Shown piece after piece: positions 6,353 through 13,200 of a DNA stretch of 17,195 bases. The notes under the pieces were generated by a model that worked only from the letters and a program-made list of their open reading frames with translations, searched no databases and had not been told where the DNA came from. The stretch's first letter is position 1, and each line of letters opens with the position of its first letter. The translations under genes and the position numbers were made by a program. Source of the DNA: Treponema sp. UBA4267 (lineage in GTDB: Bacteria > Spirochaetota > Spirochaetia > Treponematales > Treponemataceae); contig DGWD01000026.1 of NCBI GenBank assembly GCA_002395155.1, positions 1-17,195 of the forward strand, in the 5' to 3' direction.

Positions 6353-6417
6353 GAAATAAAAAGAGCCTAAGATTATGGTCGCGCACATTGGTGCTTGATG
6401 TTCCATAACTGTAGGCT
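6353..6417 (-). terminator. Long structured terminator after the repressor gene
   Basis: On the minus strand the helix is built from AGCCTA, TTATGG and GCAC on one side and GTGC, CCATAA and TAGGCT on the other (6364-6417), with 3-base internal loops between the first two segments. CTTTTTATTTC follows. It lies 65 bases downstream of the repressor stop. The imperfect paired boxes recall an integron attC site, but the required GTTRRRY/RYYYAAC core words are absent. Confidence 0.6.
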
Positions 6418-6481
6418 AATATAAATATACCACATTCCCCGAAAAATACAAGAGATTCTCAGGTCAATAGATTATTTAATT

Positions 6482-7102
6482 TTACCCCTGTACCTTATGC
6501 ACCACATACCTTACTTTTCCAATAACACGAAAGTCCTCACTTTCTCCGCTCTCAGTCATTTCATCATACTTCTTATTATCAGAAATGATTCGTACAAAAT
6601 CTTTAGCACGCTGCAGCCTTTTTACAAAAGAAGCTCCACGATAATTTATCGCATAGATTCCATCTGTACCGTCGTAGCCAAAATTATCATAAAGGATGAT
6701 GTCATTATCAAAGAGAGTCGGCTCCATAGAGTCGCCGCGTACATAAGAAGCCCTCATATTATCAGTGTACTTTTTAAGCTCATTAGGCAAAGCAACATAA
6801 TCAATAATCTCAGAAGAGTCTCCAAATTCCTGTCCTCGTCCTGCAGAAAAAGCCTGCTCGTAAACCGGAATATTAATAACATCTTTCTGCAGAGTTTCAG
6901 GGAATGCAGTAAATTCTTCAAGAGTCATCTTAAACACTTTTAAGATTTTCATAACCTCTTCAAATGTCGGCATACGACTAATACAAATCTTATTGCGTAA
7001 AGTCGAAAGCGGAATCCCGGCCTGTTCGCAAAGCCATTCCTGATTCCTGTCTAATCCTGTGAGTATCTGTTTAACCTTTTTCCAGAATACATCTGCTTCC
7101 AT
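6482..7102 (-). CDS. CI/LexA-like self-cleaving repressor (HTH plus S24 peptidase)
   Basis: A 206-residue protein from ATG 7102; a GTG five codons upstream (7117) is the alternative. Residues 5-60 form a Cro/C1-type helix-turn-helix (LCEQAGIPLSTLRNKI). The C-terminal S24 domain has the cleavage site A87-G88 (AFSAGRG), nucleophile S125 in RGDSMEP and general base K161 in SFVKRLQ, so the self-cleavage machinery is intact. By family knowledge, RecA filaments trigger cleavage after DNA damage and release the operator. It is divergent from the umuD-like gene, with a 20-bp palindrome between them. A TATATT at 7109-7114 would start its mRNA at the ATG itself. It most likely represses the adjacent polymerase genes and itself. 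Confidence 0.9.
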   Translation of the reverse strand: MEADVFWKKVKQILTGLDRNQEWLCEQAGIPLSTLRNKICISRMPTFEEVMKILKVFKMTLEEFTAFPETLQKDVINIPVYEQAFSAGRGQEFGDSSEIIDYVALPNELKKYTDNMRASYVRGDSMEPTLFDNDIILYDNFGYDGTDGIYAINYRGASFVKRLQRAKDFVRIISDNKKYDEMTESGESEDFRVIGKVRYVVHKVQG

Positions 7103-7108
7103 AATTCT

Positions 7109-7137
7109 AATATACACCCGAATTTAAATAAAATAAA
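7109..7137 (-). promoter_or_regulatory. Candidate leaderless promoter for the repressor gene
   Basis: On the minus strand TATATT (7109-7114) lies 7 bases before ATG 7102, so transcription would begin at the A of the start codon. A -35 at 17-base spacing (7132-7137) would be TTTATT, a poor match that overlaps the palindrome at 7135-7154. The arrangement resembles lambda PRM, which is also weak, operator-linked and leaderless. Inference from spacing only. Confidence 0.4.
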
Positions 7138-7154
7138 TACCTATATGAGTATTT
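7135..7154. promoter_or_regulatory. 20-bp palindrome, candidate repressor operator
   Basis: AAATAC (7135-7140) and GTATTT (7149-7154) are exact reverse complements with an 8-base centre whose middle four bases (ATAT) are also symmetric. It lies between the divergent repressor and umuD-like genes, 3 bases from the -35 hexamer of the plus-strand promoter. A dimeric HTH repressor binding here could control both directions. Confidence 0.6.
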
Positions 7155-7157
7155 TAA

Positions 7158-7186
7158 TTGACAAAATTAAAAACAGAAATTATAGT
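7158..7186 (+). promoter_or_regulatory. Strong sigma-70-type promoter for the umuDC-like genes
   Basis: TTGACA (7158-7163), a spacer of exactly 17 bases, then TATAGT (7181-7186). Predicted transcription start is about 7193, three bases before ATG 7196. The promoter lies downstream of ATG 7145, so the longer umuD-like reading frame could not be translated from this transcript. Confidence 0.75.
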
Positions 7187-7195
7187 TATTTTATC

Positions 7196-7510
7196 ATGAT
7201 TACAGGTTTTCCAAGCCCAGCACAGGGCTATGAACAGAAAGGCATAGATTTTAATAACATCCTCATAAAGCATCCGTCGGCAACAGTCGTAATGAAAATC
7301 GAAAGTTCAAACTATACTGGCATGGGAATCTTTAACGGTGACATCCTCATAATCGACCGTGCCAAAAGAATAACCCCTAACAGCCTCGTAGTATATGAAT
7401 CAGAAGGTCACTTTGCTTTGAGCAGAGTTTACAAAATCAAGAAATCTCTTGAAGACACAATAGTCACAGGAGCCGTCACCCATGTAATCCACACGGTAAA
7501 AGAAATATGA
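7196..7510 (+). CDS. UmuD'-like protein with both catalytic residues lost
   Basis: The 104-residue form from ATG 7196 starts MITGFPSPAQGYEQ and aligns with E. coli UmuD from its cleavage point (C24-G25, GFPSPAADYVEQ). The HPSAT motif and the NGDILIID strand are conserved. The nucleophile position (S60 in GDSM) is Asn here (SSNY), and the general base (K97 in TVKK) is Ser (ALSR), so the protein cannot cleave itself. ATG 7145 would add 17 residues, but no ribosome-binding site precedes it and the best promoter lies after it. The stop overlaps the polymerase start (ATGA). UmuD' is the active partner of UmuC in translesion synthesis; a ready-made UmuD' would bypass the RecA-dependent cleavage step. 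The family call is firm; the short start is inference. Confidence 0.8.
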   Translation: MITGFPSPAQGYEQKGIDFNNILIKHPSATVVMKIESSNYTGMGIFNGDILIIDRAKRITPNSLVVYESEGHFALSRVYKIKKSLEDTIVTGAVTHVIHTVKEI

Positions 7511-8763
7511 TTTTACATGCAGACGGCAACAGTTTTTATGCATCCTGTGAACAAATCTACCGTCCAGACTTACGCAACAAGCCGGTAGCAGTTCTTTCAA
7601 ATAATGATGGAATCATCATCGCCTTAAATAAGGAAGCCAAAGCCTGCGGAATCAAACGCGGTGACCCATATTTCAAAGTCCGCGATATCTGCGACTGGAA
7701 AGGAATCACAATCTTTTCAAGTAACTACACTCTCTATGCAGATATAAGCCGAAGAATTACTTCTATATATATGGAATACGCTCCGGACATAGAAGAATAT
7801 TCAATCGATGAAAGCTTCTTATTCTTTGATAAATGCAACTGGTCCATAAAAGACTATGAAGAAATCGGCCACGACCTCAAACGCCGTATTGCAAAAGAAG
7901 TCGGCATCCCTATCTGCGTAGGTGCTGCACCTACTAAAACATTGGCCAAACTCTACAACAAAAAAGCCAAGGAACACGGCGGAGTTTTTGTTTACAATTC
8001 TGCAGAAGTAGATAGTCTTCTCGAATCCGTAGACTGTGGAACCATCTGGGGAATCGGTCCCGCACGTGCACAAAAGCTGCTACTCCACGGAATTAAAAAT
8101 GCACTTATGCTTAAACATATGCCTTTGATGGATGCAAAAAGGCTTCTTACAATTCAAGGCTTTGCAACAGTTCAGGAACTCAACGGCATCCGTTCAATAG
8201 ATAAAGTCGTTCGTGAGAAAAAGGAAGTAATAACTTCAAGCCGTCAATTCTCAAGAAAAGTCTATGACCTTGTCACACTTGAATGCGCTTTAGTTGAATA
8301 CACTGAACTTGCAGTAGAAAGGCTACGCCAGCAAGACTGTGAATGCCAGGCCGTACAGGTCACAATTTCCACCTGCAACTATTATAGCGACGACCTCGAC
8401 AGCCAATATTCAAACGGTGTAATAGTTCAGCTTCCTCGTCTTACATCATATACGCCGGATATAGTAAATGCCGCACGTCTTGCGCTCCCTCACATCTACC
8501 GTCAGGGCTACGGCTACAAGGTAATAATGGTAACTCTGTTAGATATCATGCCAGCTCAATATCAAGGCTGGCTCTGGATAGATCCAAAGGAAGACATAAA
8601 AAAACGAAAGCTCATGGATGCAGTAGACAACATAACAAACACCTATGGCCGCCGCTCAATAACCCTCGCTAAATCCTGGACAGTAGACGGCTGGCAGATG
8701 AAAAGGGAATATTTGAGTCCGAATGTTACGACGGATATTGAGATGGTTCCCACTGTCCATTAA
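7507..8763 (+). CDS. umuC: Error-prone Y-family DNA polymerase V catalytic subunit, UmuC type
   Basis: A 418-residue protein, close to the 422 of E. coli UmuC. Metal ligands are D6 (HADGNSFYASCE) and D101-E102 (YSIDES), at the same positions as in E. coli. The finger motif SNNDGIIIALN (31-41) and the helix-hairpin-helix region (GTIWGIGPARAQKLL) are present. QGWLW at about 353-357 sits where E. coli has the beta-clamp peptide QLNLF, so a weak clamp motif is plausible. The end (TYGRRSITLAKS, then W-x-MKREYLSPNVTT) is the DUF4113 tail of UmuC proteins. With the upstream UmuD'-like protein it would form a polymerase that copies past damaged bases. It is co-transcribed and translationally coupled with that gene. 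Confidence 0.95.
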   Translation: MILHADGNSFYASCEQIYRPDLRNKPVAVLSNNDGIIIALNKEAKACGIKRGDPYFKVRDICDWKGITIFSSNYTLYADISRRITSIYMEYAPDIEEYSIDESFLFFDKCNWSIKDYEEIGHDLKRRIAKEVGIPICVGAAPTKTLAKLYNKKAKEHGGVFVYNSAEVDSLLESVDCGTIWGIGPARAQKLLLHGIKNALMLKHMPLMDAKRLLTIQGFATVQELNGIRSIDKVVREKKEVITSSRQFSRKVYDLVTLECALVEYTELAVERLRQQDCECQAVQVTISTCNYYSDDLDSQYSNGVIVQLPRLTSYTPDIVNAARLALPHIYRQGYGYKVIMVTLLDIMPAQYQGWLWIDPKEDIKKRKLMDAVDNITNTYGRRSITLAKSWTVDGWQMKREYLSPNVTTDIEMVPTVH

Positions 8764-8767
8764 AATT

Positions 8768-8953
8768 TTAATAAATTGTAAAACTTGCAGTTTTCTCAAC
8801 TCCATTACGCAAATATTTTAGCGTGACAGGACTTCCTGAAGTCAAATACATAGTTGCTAGATATACACTATTGGAGTCCAAAATTTGAGTTCCATTTATT
8901 ATACAGATATCATCTTTGTTGTTTTTTAGATTTTCTTTTGTTTTCTGTAAATT
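8768..8953 (-). pseudogene. Fragment of a PDZ-domain protein C-terminus
   Basis: On the minus strand a frame open from 8953 to the TAA at 8768-8770 reads KDDICIINGTQILDSNSVY, then SGSPVTLKYLRNG and VEKTASFTIY-stop. This matches the second half of a PDZ domain (GDII-x-x-INGxxI, then GxxVTLxxxRNG). There is no start codon and it overlaps the end of the CoiA-like gene. It is a truncated remnant, probably of a periplasmic protease or a similar protein. Confidence 0.5.
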
Positions 8954-9854
8954 TTATTCCAGTGACCATAGTAAAATAATTTGCTAATTCAGAAAGTGAA
9001 ACAACTTTGTTTTGAGAAACACTTACCTGGCAACCATAATCAAGATTTACAGTTATTTTCTGTTGTCTCAGTTTGGATAGTAAAATATCTTTTGAAAGAT
9101 TTATATTCAAATGCCCAATACAATGAACTATATTTTCGTTTTGCATTTTGTAACCAAAAGGACATATTTCGCAAATAGAAGATTTTACCTTTTCCATTTC
9201 TGCTCTCATATTTCTTACTACCAAATTCATAGGACAATCAGAAACAAAGCCATTATCAATATTCTTTTGCATGCCATTTTTATCAATAAATTGCTTTTTA
9301 TCAGAAAGAATCCTTTCTGTAAAATATTCATCATAAACTGGACGGAGATTTTTTAAATCATAAATTGCATTTCTTACTTCTTCTTTTGTTTCGAAAATGA
9401 GTTCAGAAAGATTTATTTCAAAAGTCGTAAGTTTATGATTTTGTATTTTCATTAATTTTGCATCATCTACAGAATGAGAAACATAAATTTCTACAGCTAT
9501 TGATTTTCCGTTGAATTCAGCATACAAATCAGGTTTAATATCACCTAGATTCTTTTCTTTCTCAATATTCTCAACACTTACAAACTCGATTTTTCCGTTT
9601 ACAAATGCAGGAATCTTTTTTTCTTCCTTTATGATTTCTTTTGCTAGAAGATGTAATGCCGTTTGACTACATTTTATACTATCGTTTCCACTTTGATGTG
9701 CAAAATGATGAGCTTTTATGTTACCTTGTCTTGCAATCAAAGCACCTTTACATTCAGAACAAAAACATCCGCAATTTTTACCGTTTGGAACATCATCAAT
9801 GAATACTGATTTTCCATTTGAATCTAAAGCTTGGAGAATATAATGTTTTATCAT
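8910..9854 (-). CDS. CoiA-like protein: zinc-finger plus PD-(D/E)xK nuclease domain
   Basis: A 314-residue protein. The N-terminal part has C-x-CxxC (residues 30-35) and ARQGNIKAHHFAH (41-53), the hallmark of CoiA-type proteins. The nuclease core follows, with DIKPDLYAEFNGKSIAVEIY (105-124) giving D109 and E122; the usual Q/K two residues after the glutamate is Y124. The C-terminal half has another cysteine group (CEICPFG). CoiA is needed for DNA uptake and recombination in competent Gram-positive bacteria, but relatives on mobile DNA are common and their role is unknown. GGAGG before the ATG and the TAATG overlap with the upstream gene show a tight operon. Confidence 0.75.
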   Translation of the reverse strand: MIKHYILQALDSNGKSVFIDDVPNGKNCGCFCSECKGALIARQGNIKAHHFAHQSGNDSIKCSQTALHLLAKEIIKEEKKIPAFVNGKIEFVSVENIEKEKNLGDIKPDLYAEFNGKSIAVEIYVSHSVDDAKLMKIQNHKLTTFEINLSELIFETKEEVRNAIYDLKNLRPVYDEYFTERILSDKKQFIDKNGMQKNIDNGFVSDCPMNLVVRNMRAEMEKVKSSICEICPFGYKMQNENIVHCIGHLNINLSKDILLSKLRQQKITVNLDYGCQVSVSQNKVVSLSELANYFTMVTGIKFTENKRKSKKQQR

Positions 9855-10774
9855 TATCGTCCTCCCATTTTATTAGCGTTCATCATGTCGATTAAGCTGC
9901 CATCACATTCTGGATAATGCTTGCAATAAACAAGAGGTTCTTCATCATCTGGAAACTGAACTACATTTGCTTCTTTATAAAGATATTCTTTTCCACAATG
10001 AATACAATGGACTTTTGTATCCATTGTAAAATCTGTTTTAAGAGCATTTATTCCTCTTTCAAGACCTGCAATTTTTGTTTGTCCGTACATAATTGTTGGT
10101 GACAAAACTTTGTAATCAAGATAGGTGCCTCTACAATTAGGATAGTTTTTACAAACAACCATTGTTTTTGATGTAGCAGTTTCCTTAATTACTTTAGATT
10201 GATTAAAATTAAAGGCTTTATTGCAATGAGTACAGAATACATAGGAATCTTTTCTTAATGTTCCATCTGGATTATTTTCAGCAGAGAAATTATTTAATTC
10301 TTCAGATTTTAATTTACCTGTTAGTATAGAAATTTTATCAGCTGGAAGATTAACAATTTCTTTTCTATCCCCAAGATCAAAGTATTGTCTTGCATAGTCT
10401 AAAACCGCTTCATCACCATACTGTAAAATGCCTGTATAATAAAGAGTCTCTTCCCAGTCTTGTACATCCTGTGCATTTTTAAATCTGCGAAGCAATAATT
10501 CAGAAAGTTCCAATCTGGCTTCTGAGGCATGGATAAGTTCATCCCATTTCTTAAAGCCAACCATTTTTGCAATGTAGTGTTGTGCACGTGCAAGTTTAAT
10601 ATCCTGTTCGTCTTTATCATCTAATTCATAATAAAAGAACAGGTCGCCTACGTCGTAGAACTTCCAATCATAGTGATAAGAAATATATCCGTCACTTTCA
10701 ACTGTTTGGGTTTGTGTTTTCCAATCTTTCAAGAATTTCTTAGCTTCATTCTTGAAGAATTCTTCATGAGACAT
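9854..10774 (-). CDS. Zinc-ribbon protein, 306 aa, operon partner of the CoiA-like gene
   Basis: Starts MSHEEFFKNEAKKFLKDWK, with AAGGAG 7 bases upstream. The middle contains ARAQHYIAKMVGFKKWDEL, a short helical motif seen in several small bacterial families. The C-terminal half carries two similar zinc-binding units: CTHC then CKNYPNC (about residues 185-220), and CIHC then CKHYPEC (about 255-290). These resemble the C4 fingers of topoisomerase I, like the one on the NERD protein at 2032-2778, and suggest nucleic-acid binding. The last codons overlap the start of the CoiA-like gene. No catalytic motif is visible, so the function is unknown; a DNA-binding accessory to the nuclease is an inference. 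Confidence 0.7.
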   Translation of the reverse strand: MSHEEFFKNEAKKFLKDWKTQTQTVESDGYISYHYDWKFYDVGDLFFYYELDDKDEQDIKLARAQHYIAKMVGFKKWDELIHASEARLELSELLLRRFKNAQDVQDWEETLYYTGILQYGDEAVLDYARQYFDLGDRKEIVNLPADKISILTGKLKSEELNNFSAENNPDGTLRKDSYVFCTHCNKAFNFNQSKVIKETATSKTMVVCKNYPNCRGTYLDYKVLSPTIMYGQTKIAGLERGINALKTDFTMDTKVHCIHCGKEYLYKEANVVQFPDDEEPLVYCKHYPECDGSLIDMMNANKMGGR

Positions 10775-10908
10775 AATGATACTCCTTGAGCATCCTATTT
10801 ATTGCGTTTGCTTTTTTTTGCTAGTACCTTTAAGCAGCAATAACCTGATGCTCGTAGGTAATCATTAAGTAATTAGAAATGGTATGATTTAATCTTCACA
10901 CTAGCTGT

Positions 10909-10927
10909 TAGCTCTACCACGGAGCTA
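10909..10927 (-). other. tRNA D-arm-like hairpin
   Basis: On the minus strand TAGCTC, loop CGTGGTA and GAGCTA form a perfect 6-bp hairpin that looks like a tRNA D-arm. No anticodon arm, T-arm or acceptor stem follows. It may be a relic of a tRNA or part of an untranslated leader of the zinc-ribbon operon. Confidence 0.35.
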
Positions 10928-11081
10928 ATTTTAAATATAATCAGGAGTATCAGAAAAGTCAATTAATAAAAAAATTAAGTAGCATGTAAAGAAAGCTTCC
11001 AAACTCTCTCCAATTTGCCAAGGGGTAAGCCCCTCGCTATCGGGGTAATCCTTTTGTAATAACCAATCAGCAATTTATAAA

Positions 11082-11220
11082 TTAACCAATGATTTAATCC
11101 ATACTAAAATATAAATACCAATCCAGATAGGCAGGTAGTGTTCAAGGTTTTCTGTAACTGCCGCTATCAATTACAGAAAACATAACATTCAAGGCTCACC
11201 AATTTCGGTGAGCTTTTTTT
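11082..11220 (+). ncRNA. Predicted small structured RNA ending in a strong terminator
   Basis: A weak promoter (TTAACC 11082-11087, 17 bases, TAAAAT 11105-11110) would start transcription near 11117. GTTTTCTGTAA (11147-11157) pairs exactly with TTACAGAAAAC (11171-11181). GCTCACC (11194-11200) pairs with GGTGAGC (11207-11213), followed by seven T. TTCAAGG is repeated at 11141-11147 and 11188-11194. GGCAG (11130-11134) could instead pair with CTGCC (11158-11162), which competes with the first hairpin. No ORF lies inside. It may be a small RNA or a cis-acting leader; no known riboswitch family is recognised. Confidence 0.45.
11194..11220 (+). terminator. Intrinsic terminator
   Basis: A perfect 7-bp GC-rich stem with a 6-base loop is followed by TTTTTTT at 11214-11220. 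It is strong on the plus strand only; the minus strand has no T-run. Confidence 0.85.
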
Positions 11221-11280
11221 ATTGACTTCTTACATATGCAATAATAATATATTAATTGGTAAGCAAAGGTAGAAGTCAAT
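11221..11280. repeat. 10-bp perfect inverted repeat around a promoter
   Basis: ATTGACTTCT (11221-11230) and AGAAGTCAAT (11271-11280) are exact reverse complements. The left arm contains the -35 hexamer and the right arm lies inside the predicted RNA, so the symmetry axis falls at the end of the -10 box, just before the start site. This could be an operator for looping control. Confidence 0.6.
11222..11250 (+). promoter_or_regulatory. Sigma-70-type promoter for a predicted non-coding RNA
   Basis: TTGACT (11222-11227), a 17-base spacer and TAATAT (11245-11250). The predicted start, 11257-11258, coincides with the first G of a 12-bp closing stem of the downstream RNA. Confidence 0.7.
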
Positions 11281-11428
11281 ATAGGAGCGGACATAGGGTC
11301 TTCGGACATGCTACATGCAGTGTGGTTCAACTCCCACCGCCTTTGTTTGCCTTTATAAGGGCTTTTTCATATTGCAACATCAGCGGGCTGTCAGTTATCG
11401 CGGTTGCGTCCCTGAAAAAGCCTTTTTT
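11258..11428 (+). ncRNA. Predicted structured non-coding RNA, about 170 nt
   Basis: The RNA starts GGTAAGCAAAGG (11258-11269), which pairs over 12 positions (two G-U) with CCTTTGTTTGCC (11340-11351). Inside this closed domain are a GTC-TTCG-GAC tetraloop hairpin (about 11298-11307), the direct repeat CGGACAT (either side of it), a CATG/CATG hairpin and a GTGG-TTCAACTC-CCAC arm that resembles a tRNA T-arm. The downstream part forms the terminator at 11360-11428. There is no ribosome-binding site plus ORF of credible quality. It runs convergent with the helicase gene, and its T-run overlaps that gene's stop codon. I do not recognise the class; a phage regulatory RNA or tRNA-like decoy is possible. 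Confidence 0.5.
11360..11428 (+). terminator. Terminator of the predicted non-coding RNA
   Basis: GGCTTTTTCA (11360-11369) pairs exactly with TGAAAAAGCC (11413-11422), followed by six T (11423-11428). The 43-base loop is unusually long for an intrinsic terminator and contains further GC-rich pairing potential. Confidence 0.55.
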
Positions 11429-12863
11429 ATTTCATCGCCAACCATTCATTCTTAACCACAAGCCCGCACCAAAGCCTCTGCCCGTTAGTAATCACTCTTT
11501 TAAATCCTTTCTCACTCATTCTCATACCAAGCCACTTCTGACTCATAATACGTTCATTGTTTTTATTGCACCATTTAATATAAGTCTGATAAAGCAACGC
11601 AGTAGGAAGCCGCCATTTAAGGCTTGCGTCAATTTCAAGACAGTCAGTAACAAACATTCCTACGCTATCCATATCCATTCTGTATTCCTCGTTTGCTTCA
11701 CGAACTGCATCCGGCTCGTCGGTCAGTCCTTCTTTTTTCCACATTGCATAGCCTTGAATCAGCCAGTTCAAGATTCCTGAATTTTCTGCAATCAGCTTTT
11801 CCGTAAGCTTCTTATCTCTCTGCTCCGGAGGAATAGTTACAGTAAAAGGAATCATTTTAATTCGTCTCCAGATTCCGTTGTCAGCTCCGCGGATTTTCGG
11901 TTTATGATTTGTCGCCATAAAAATTTTGAACGTAGGCTTAAATGAAAAATACTCACCGTACAGGAATCGTGCTGTAAGTTCGTCTTCACCGGTAATCTGT
12001 TTTATAAGGCTTTCGCTCATTTGCTTTCCCTGTTCAACTTCAGTAGTTGTAACAAGCCTCATTCCTTTTAGACGTGCCAGGTCGTTACTCTGTTCAGAAG
12101 TCTTTTTCATAAAAGTTTCTGTAGAAGCCGAACAAGAGTAATCTCCAAAAAGCTCCTGCAGAACATTTAAGAAAGTTGATTTACCGTTAGCACCTGTTCC
12201 CCACAAAATAAAAAGACACTGTTCACTTACATCGCCGCTCAAAGTGTAGCCCATTGCTTTTTGAATAAACTTAATCAGCTGAGTATCTTTATTAAAAATT
12301 TGCATCAGAAACATTTTCCACACAGGGCAGTCAGCAGCTTTGTCATAAATAAAATTGCTCTTCTTTGTAATCAGATGTTTTGTATTAGGCTCTCGGGCTT
12401 TTCCGGTTCTAAGATTCAGAGTCAGATTTTCTACATTAAAAAGATAGTTGTCGCTGTCCAGTTCCCAGTCTTCAACTTTTATTTCCTTGCTCATTTTAAG
12501 AATACCGGCAATTGCCTGGAGTCTTCTAAAACTTTCACTTTTTATAAGATGCTTTTCAAAAGATTCCTGCTGCAGTCTATCTTCAATATATCTTCTACTT
12601 CTGTAAATTTGATGAACAAAAATTGGTATCAGCTCTTCAACACGGCCGCGGTTATCAATCTCCCAGCAGGTGTCATTCCAGAATAAAAACTTATTCCATG
12701 TAATGCAGTATCTGATTATACTCCCGTAAGTCTTTATAAAATAAGTTGCATTGGTCAAATCAGTAAACTGCATTTCACCTTTTACATACTCATTTGTTTT
12801 CATGTCACGGCCAATTTGGATGGCAGCTTCGCGGGCCATACCCTCAAGTTGTCTTTCAGTCAT
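11427..12863 (-). CDS. Phage replicative helicase, P4/D5-like superfamily 3
   Basis: A 478-residue protein. A D5_N-type region precedes the SF3 helicase core: Walker A GTGANGKST (222-230), Walker B around 269-276 (RLVTTTEVEQ), sensor 1 in FMATNHKP (N319) and arginine-finger candidates R333-R334 (GIWRRIKM). The C-terminal tail (SQKWLGMRMSEKGFKR) is the winged-helix region of phage/plasmid P4-family proteins. These hexameric ATPases unwind origins during phage and plasmid replication. The usual N-terminal archaeo-eukaryotic primase domain is missing, so a separate primase would be needed. It is the last gene of the minus-strand operon, and its ATG overlaps the upstream stop by 8 bases. Confidence 0.92.
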   Translation of the reverse strand: MTERQLEGMAREAAIQIGRDMKTNEYVKGEMQFTDLTNATYFIKTYGSIIRYCITWNKFLFWNDTCWEIDNRGRVEELIPIFVHQIYRSRRYIEDRLQQESFEKHLIKSESFRRLQAIAGILKMSKEIKVEDWELDSDNYLFNVENLTLNLRTGKAREPNTKHLITKKSNFIYDKAADCPVWKMFLMQIFNKDTQLIKFIQKAMGYTLSGDVSEQCLFILWGTGANGKSTFLNVLQELFGDYSCSASTETFMKKTSEQSNDLARLKGMRLVTTTEVEQGKQMSESLIKQITGEDELTARFLYGEYFSFKPTFKIFMATNHKPKIRGADNGIWRRIKMIPFTVTIPPEQRDKKLTEKLIAENSGILNWLIQGYAMWKKEGLTDEPDAVREANEEYRMDMDSVGMFVTDCLEIDASLKWRLPTALLYQTYIKWCNKNNERIMSQKWLGMRMSEKGFKRVITNGQRLWCGLVVKNEWLAMK

Positions 12864-13200
12864 TTATCATCCCGTTATCTTTTAAAATCTTGTATAATTG
12901 AACCAACGTATACTGCAGCTGTTCATATCCATTCATAACATCATCTTTTCCAATCTTTTTATAAATATTACTAAGGTTTTCATCAAGAAGTATTAATGAA
13001 TGAGGATAATCCCTAAATTTTCCAAGTTCCCACCAGGCTATAAACTTGTCGGCTTCTTCACTCTGCTTTGAAGTTGGAAAGCTTCTGAATTGTTTGTATA
13101 TGGTAATATCATCCTCAATCAGAAAGACAAAATTTTTAGCGTTTTTCCATATATCTTTAGGAATGTAATCATCATCCATTTTGATTTTTCGCTTTGTCAT
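12856..13200 (-). CDS. Hypothetical phage protein, 114 aa
   Basis: Begins MTKRKIKMDDDYIPKDIWK; ATG overlaps the upstream stop as ATGA, and the end overlaps the helicase start. It is charged and helical, with WWELGKFRDYPHSLILL in the middle and a helical C-terminus (YEQLQYTLVQLYKILKD). No membrane segment or catalytic motif is seen. I do not recognise the family. Its position between a tail-type protein and the helicase gives no firm clue; coupling to the helicase hints at a replication accessory role. Confidence 0.7.
   Translation of the reverse strand: MTKRKIKMDDDYIPKDIWKNAKNFVFLIEDDITIYKQFRSFPTSKQSEEADKFIAWWELGKFRDYPHSLILLDENLSNIYKKIGKDDVMNGYEQLQYTLVQLYKILKDNGMIND

Noticed and set aside
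6364..6417. Integron attC-like recombination site
   Set aside because: The paired boxes and internal loops look similar, but GTTRRRY/RYYYAAC core words are missing, no integrase is present, and the T-rich tail fits a terminator for the repressor gene.
11258..11351. A complete tRNA or tmRNA gene, suggested by GGTTCAACTCCC and a pairing acceptor-like stem
   Set aside because: No D-arm or anticodon arm of normal size fits, and the T-arm would need a bulge and a wrong distance to the acceptor.
11258..11351. Retron msr/msd RNA, because of long terminal inverted repeats
   Set aside because: No reverse transcriptase gene occurs in the window.
11256..11780. A 174-codon plus-strand reading frame
   Set aside because: It runs through the structured RNA and then antisense to the well-supported helicase gene; no ribosome-binding site.
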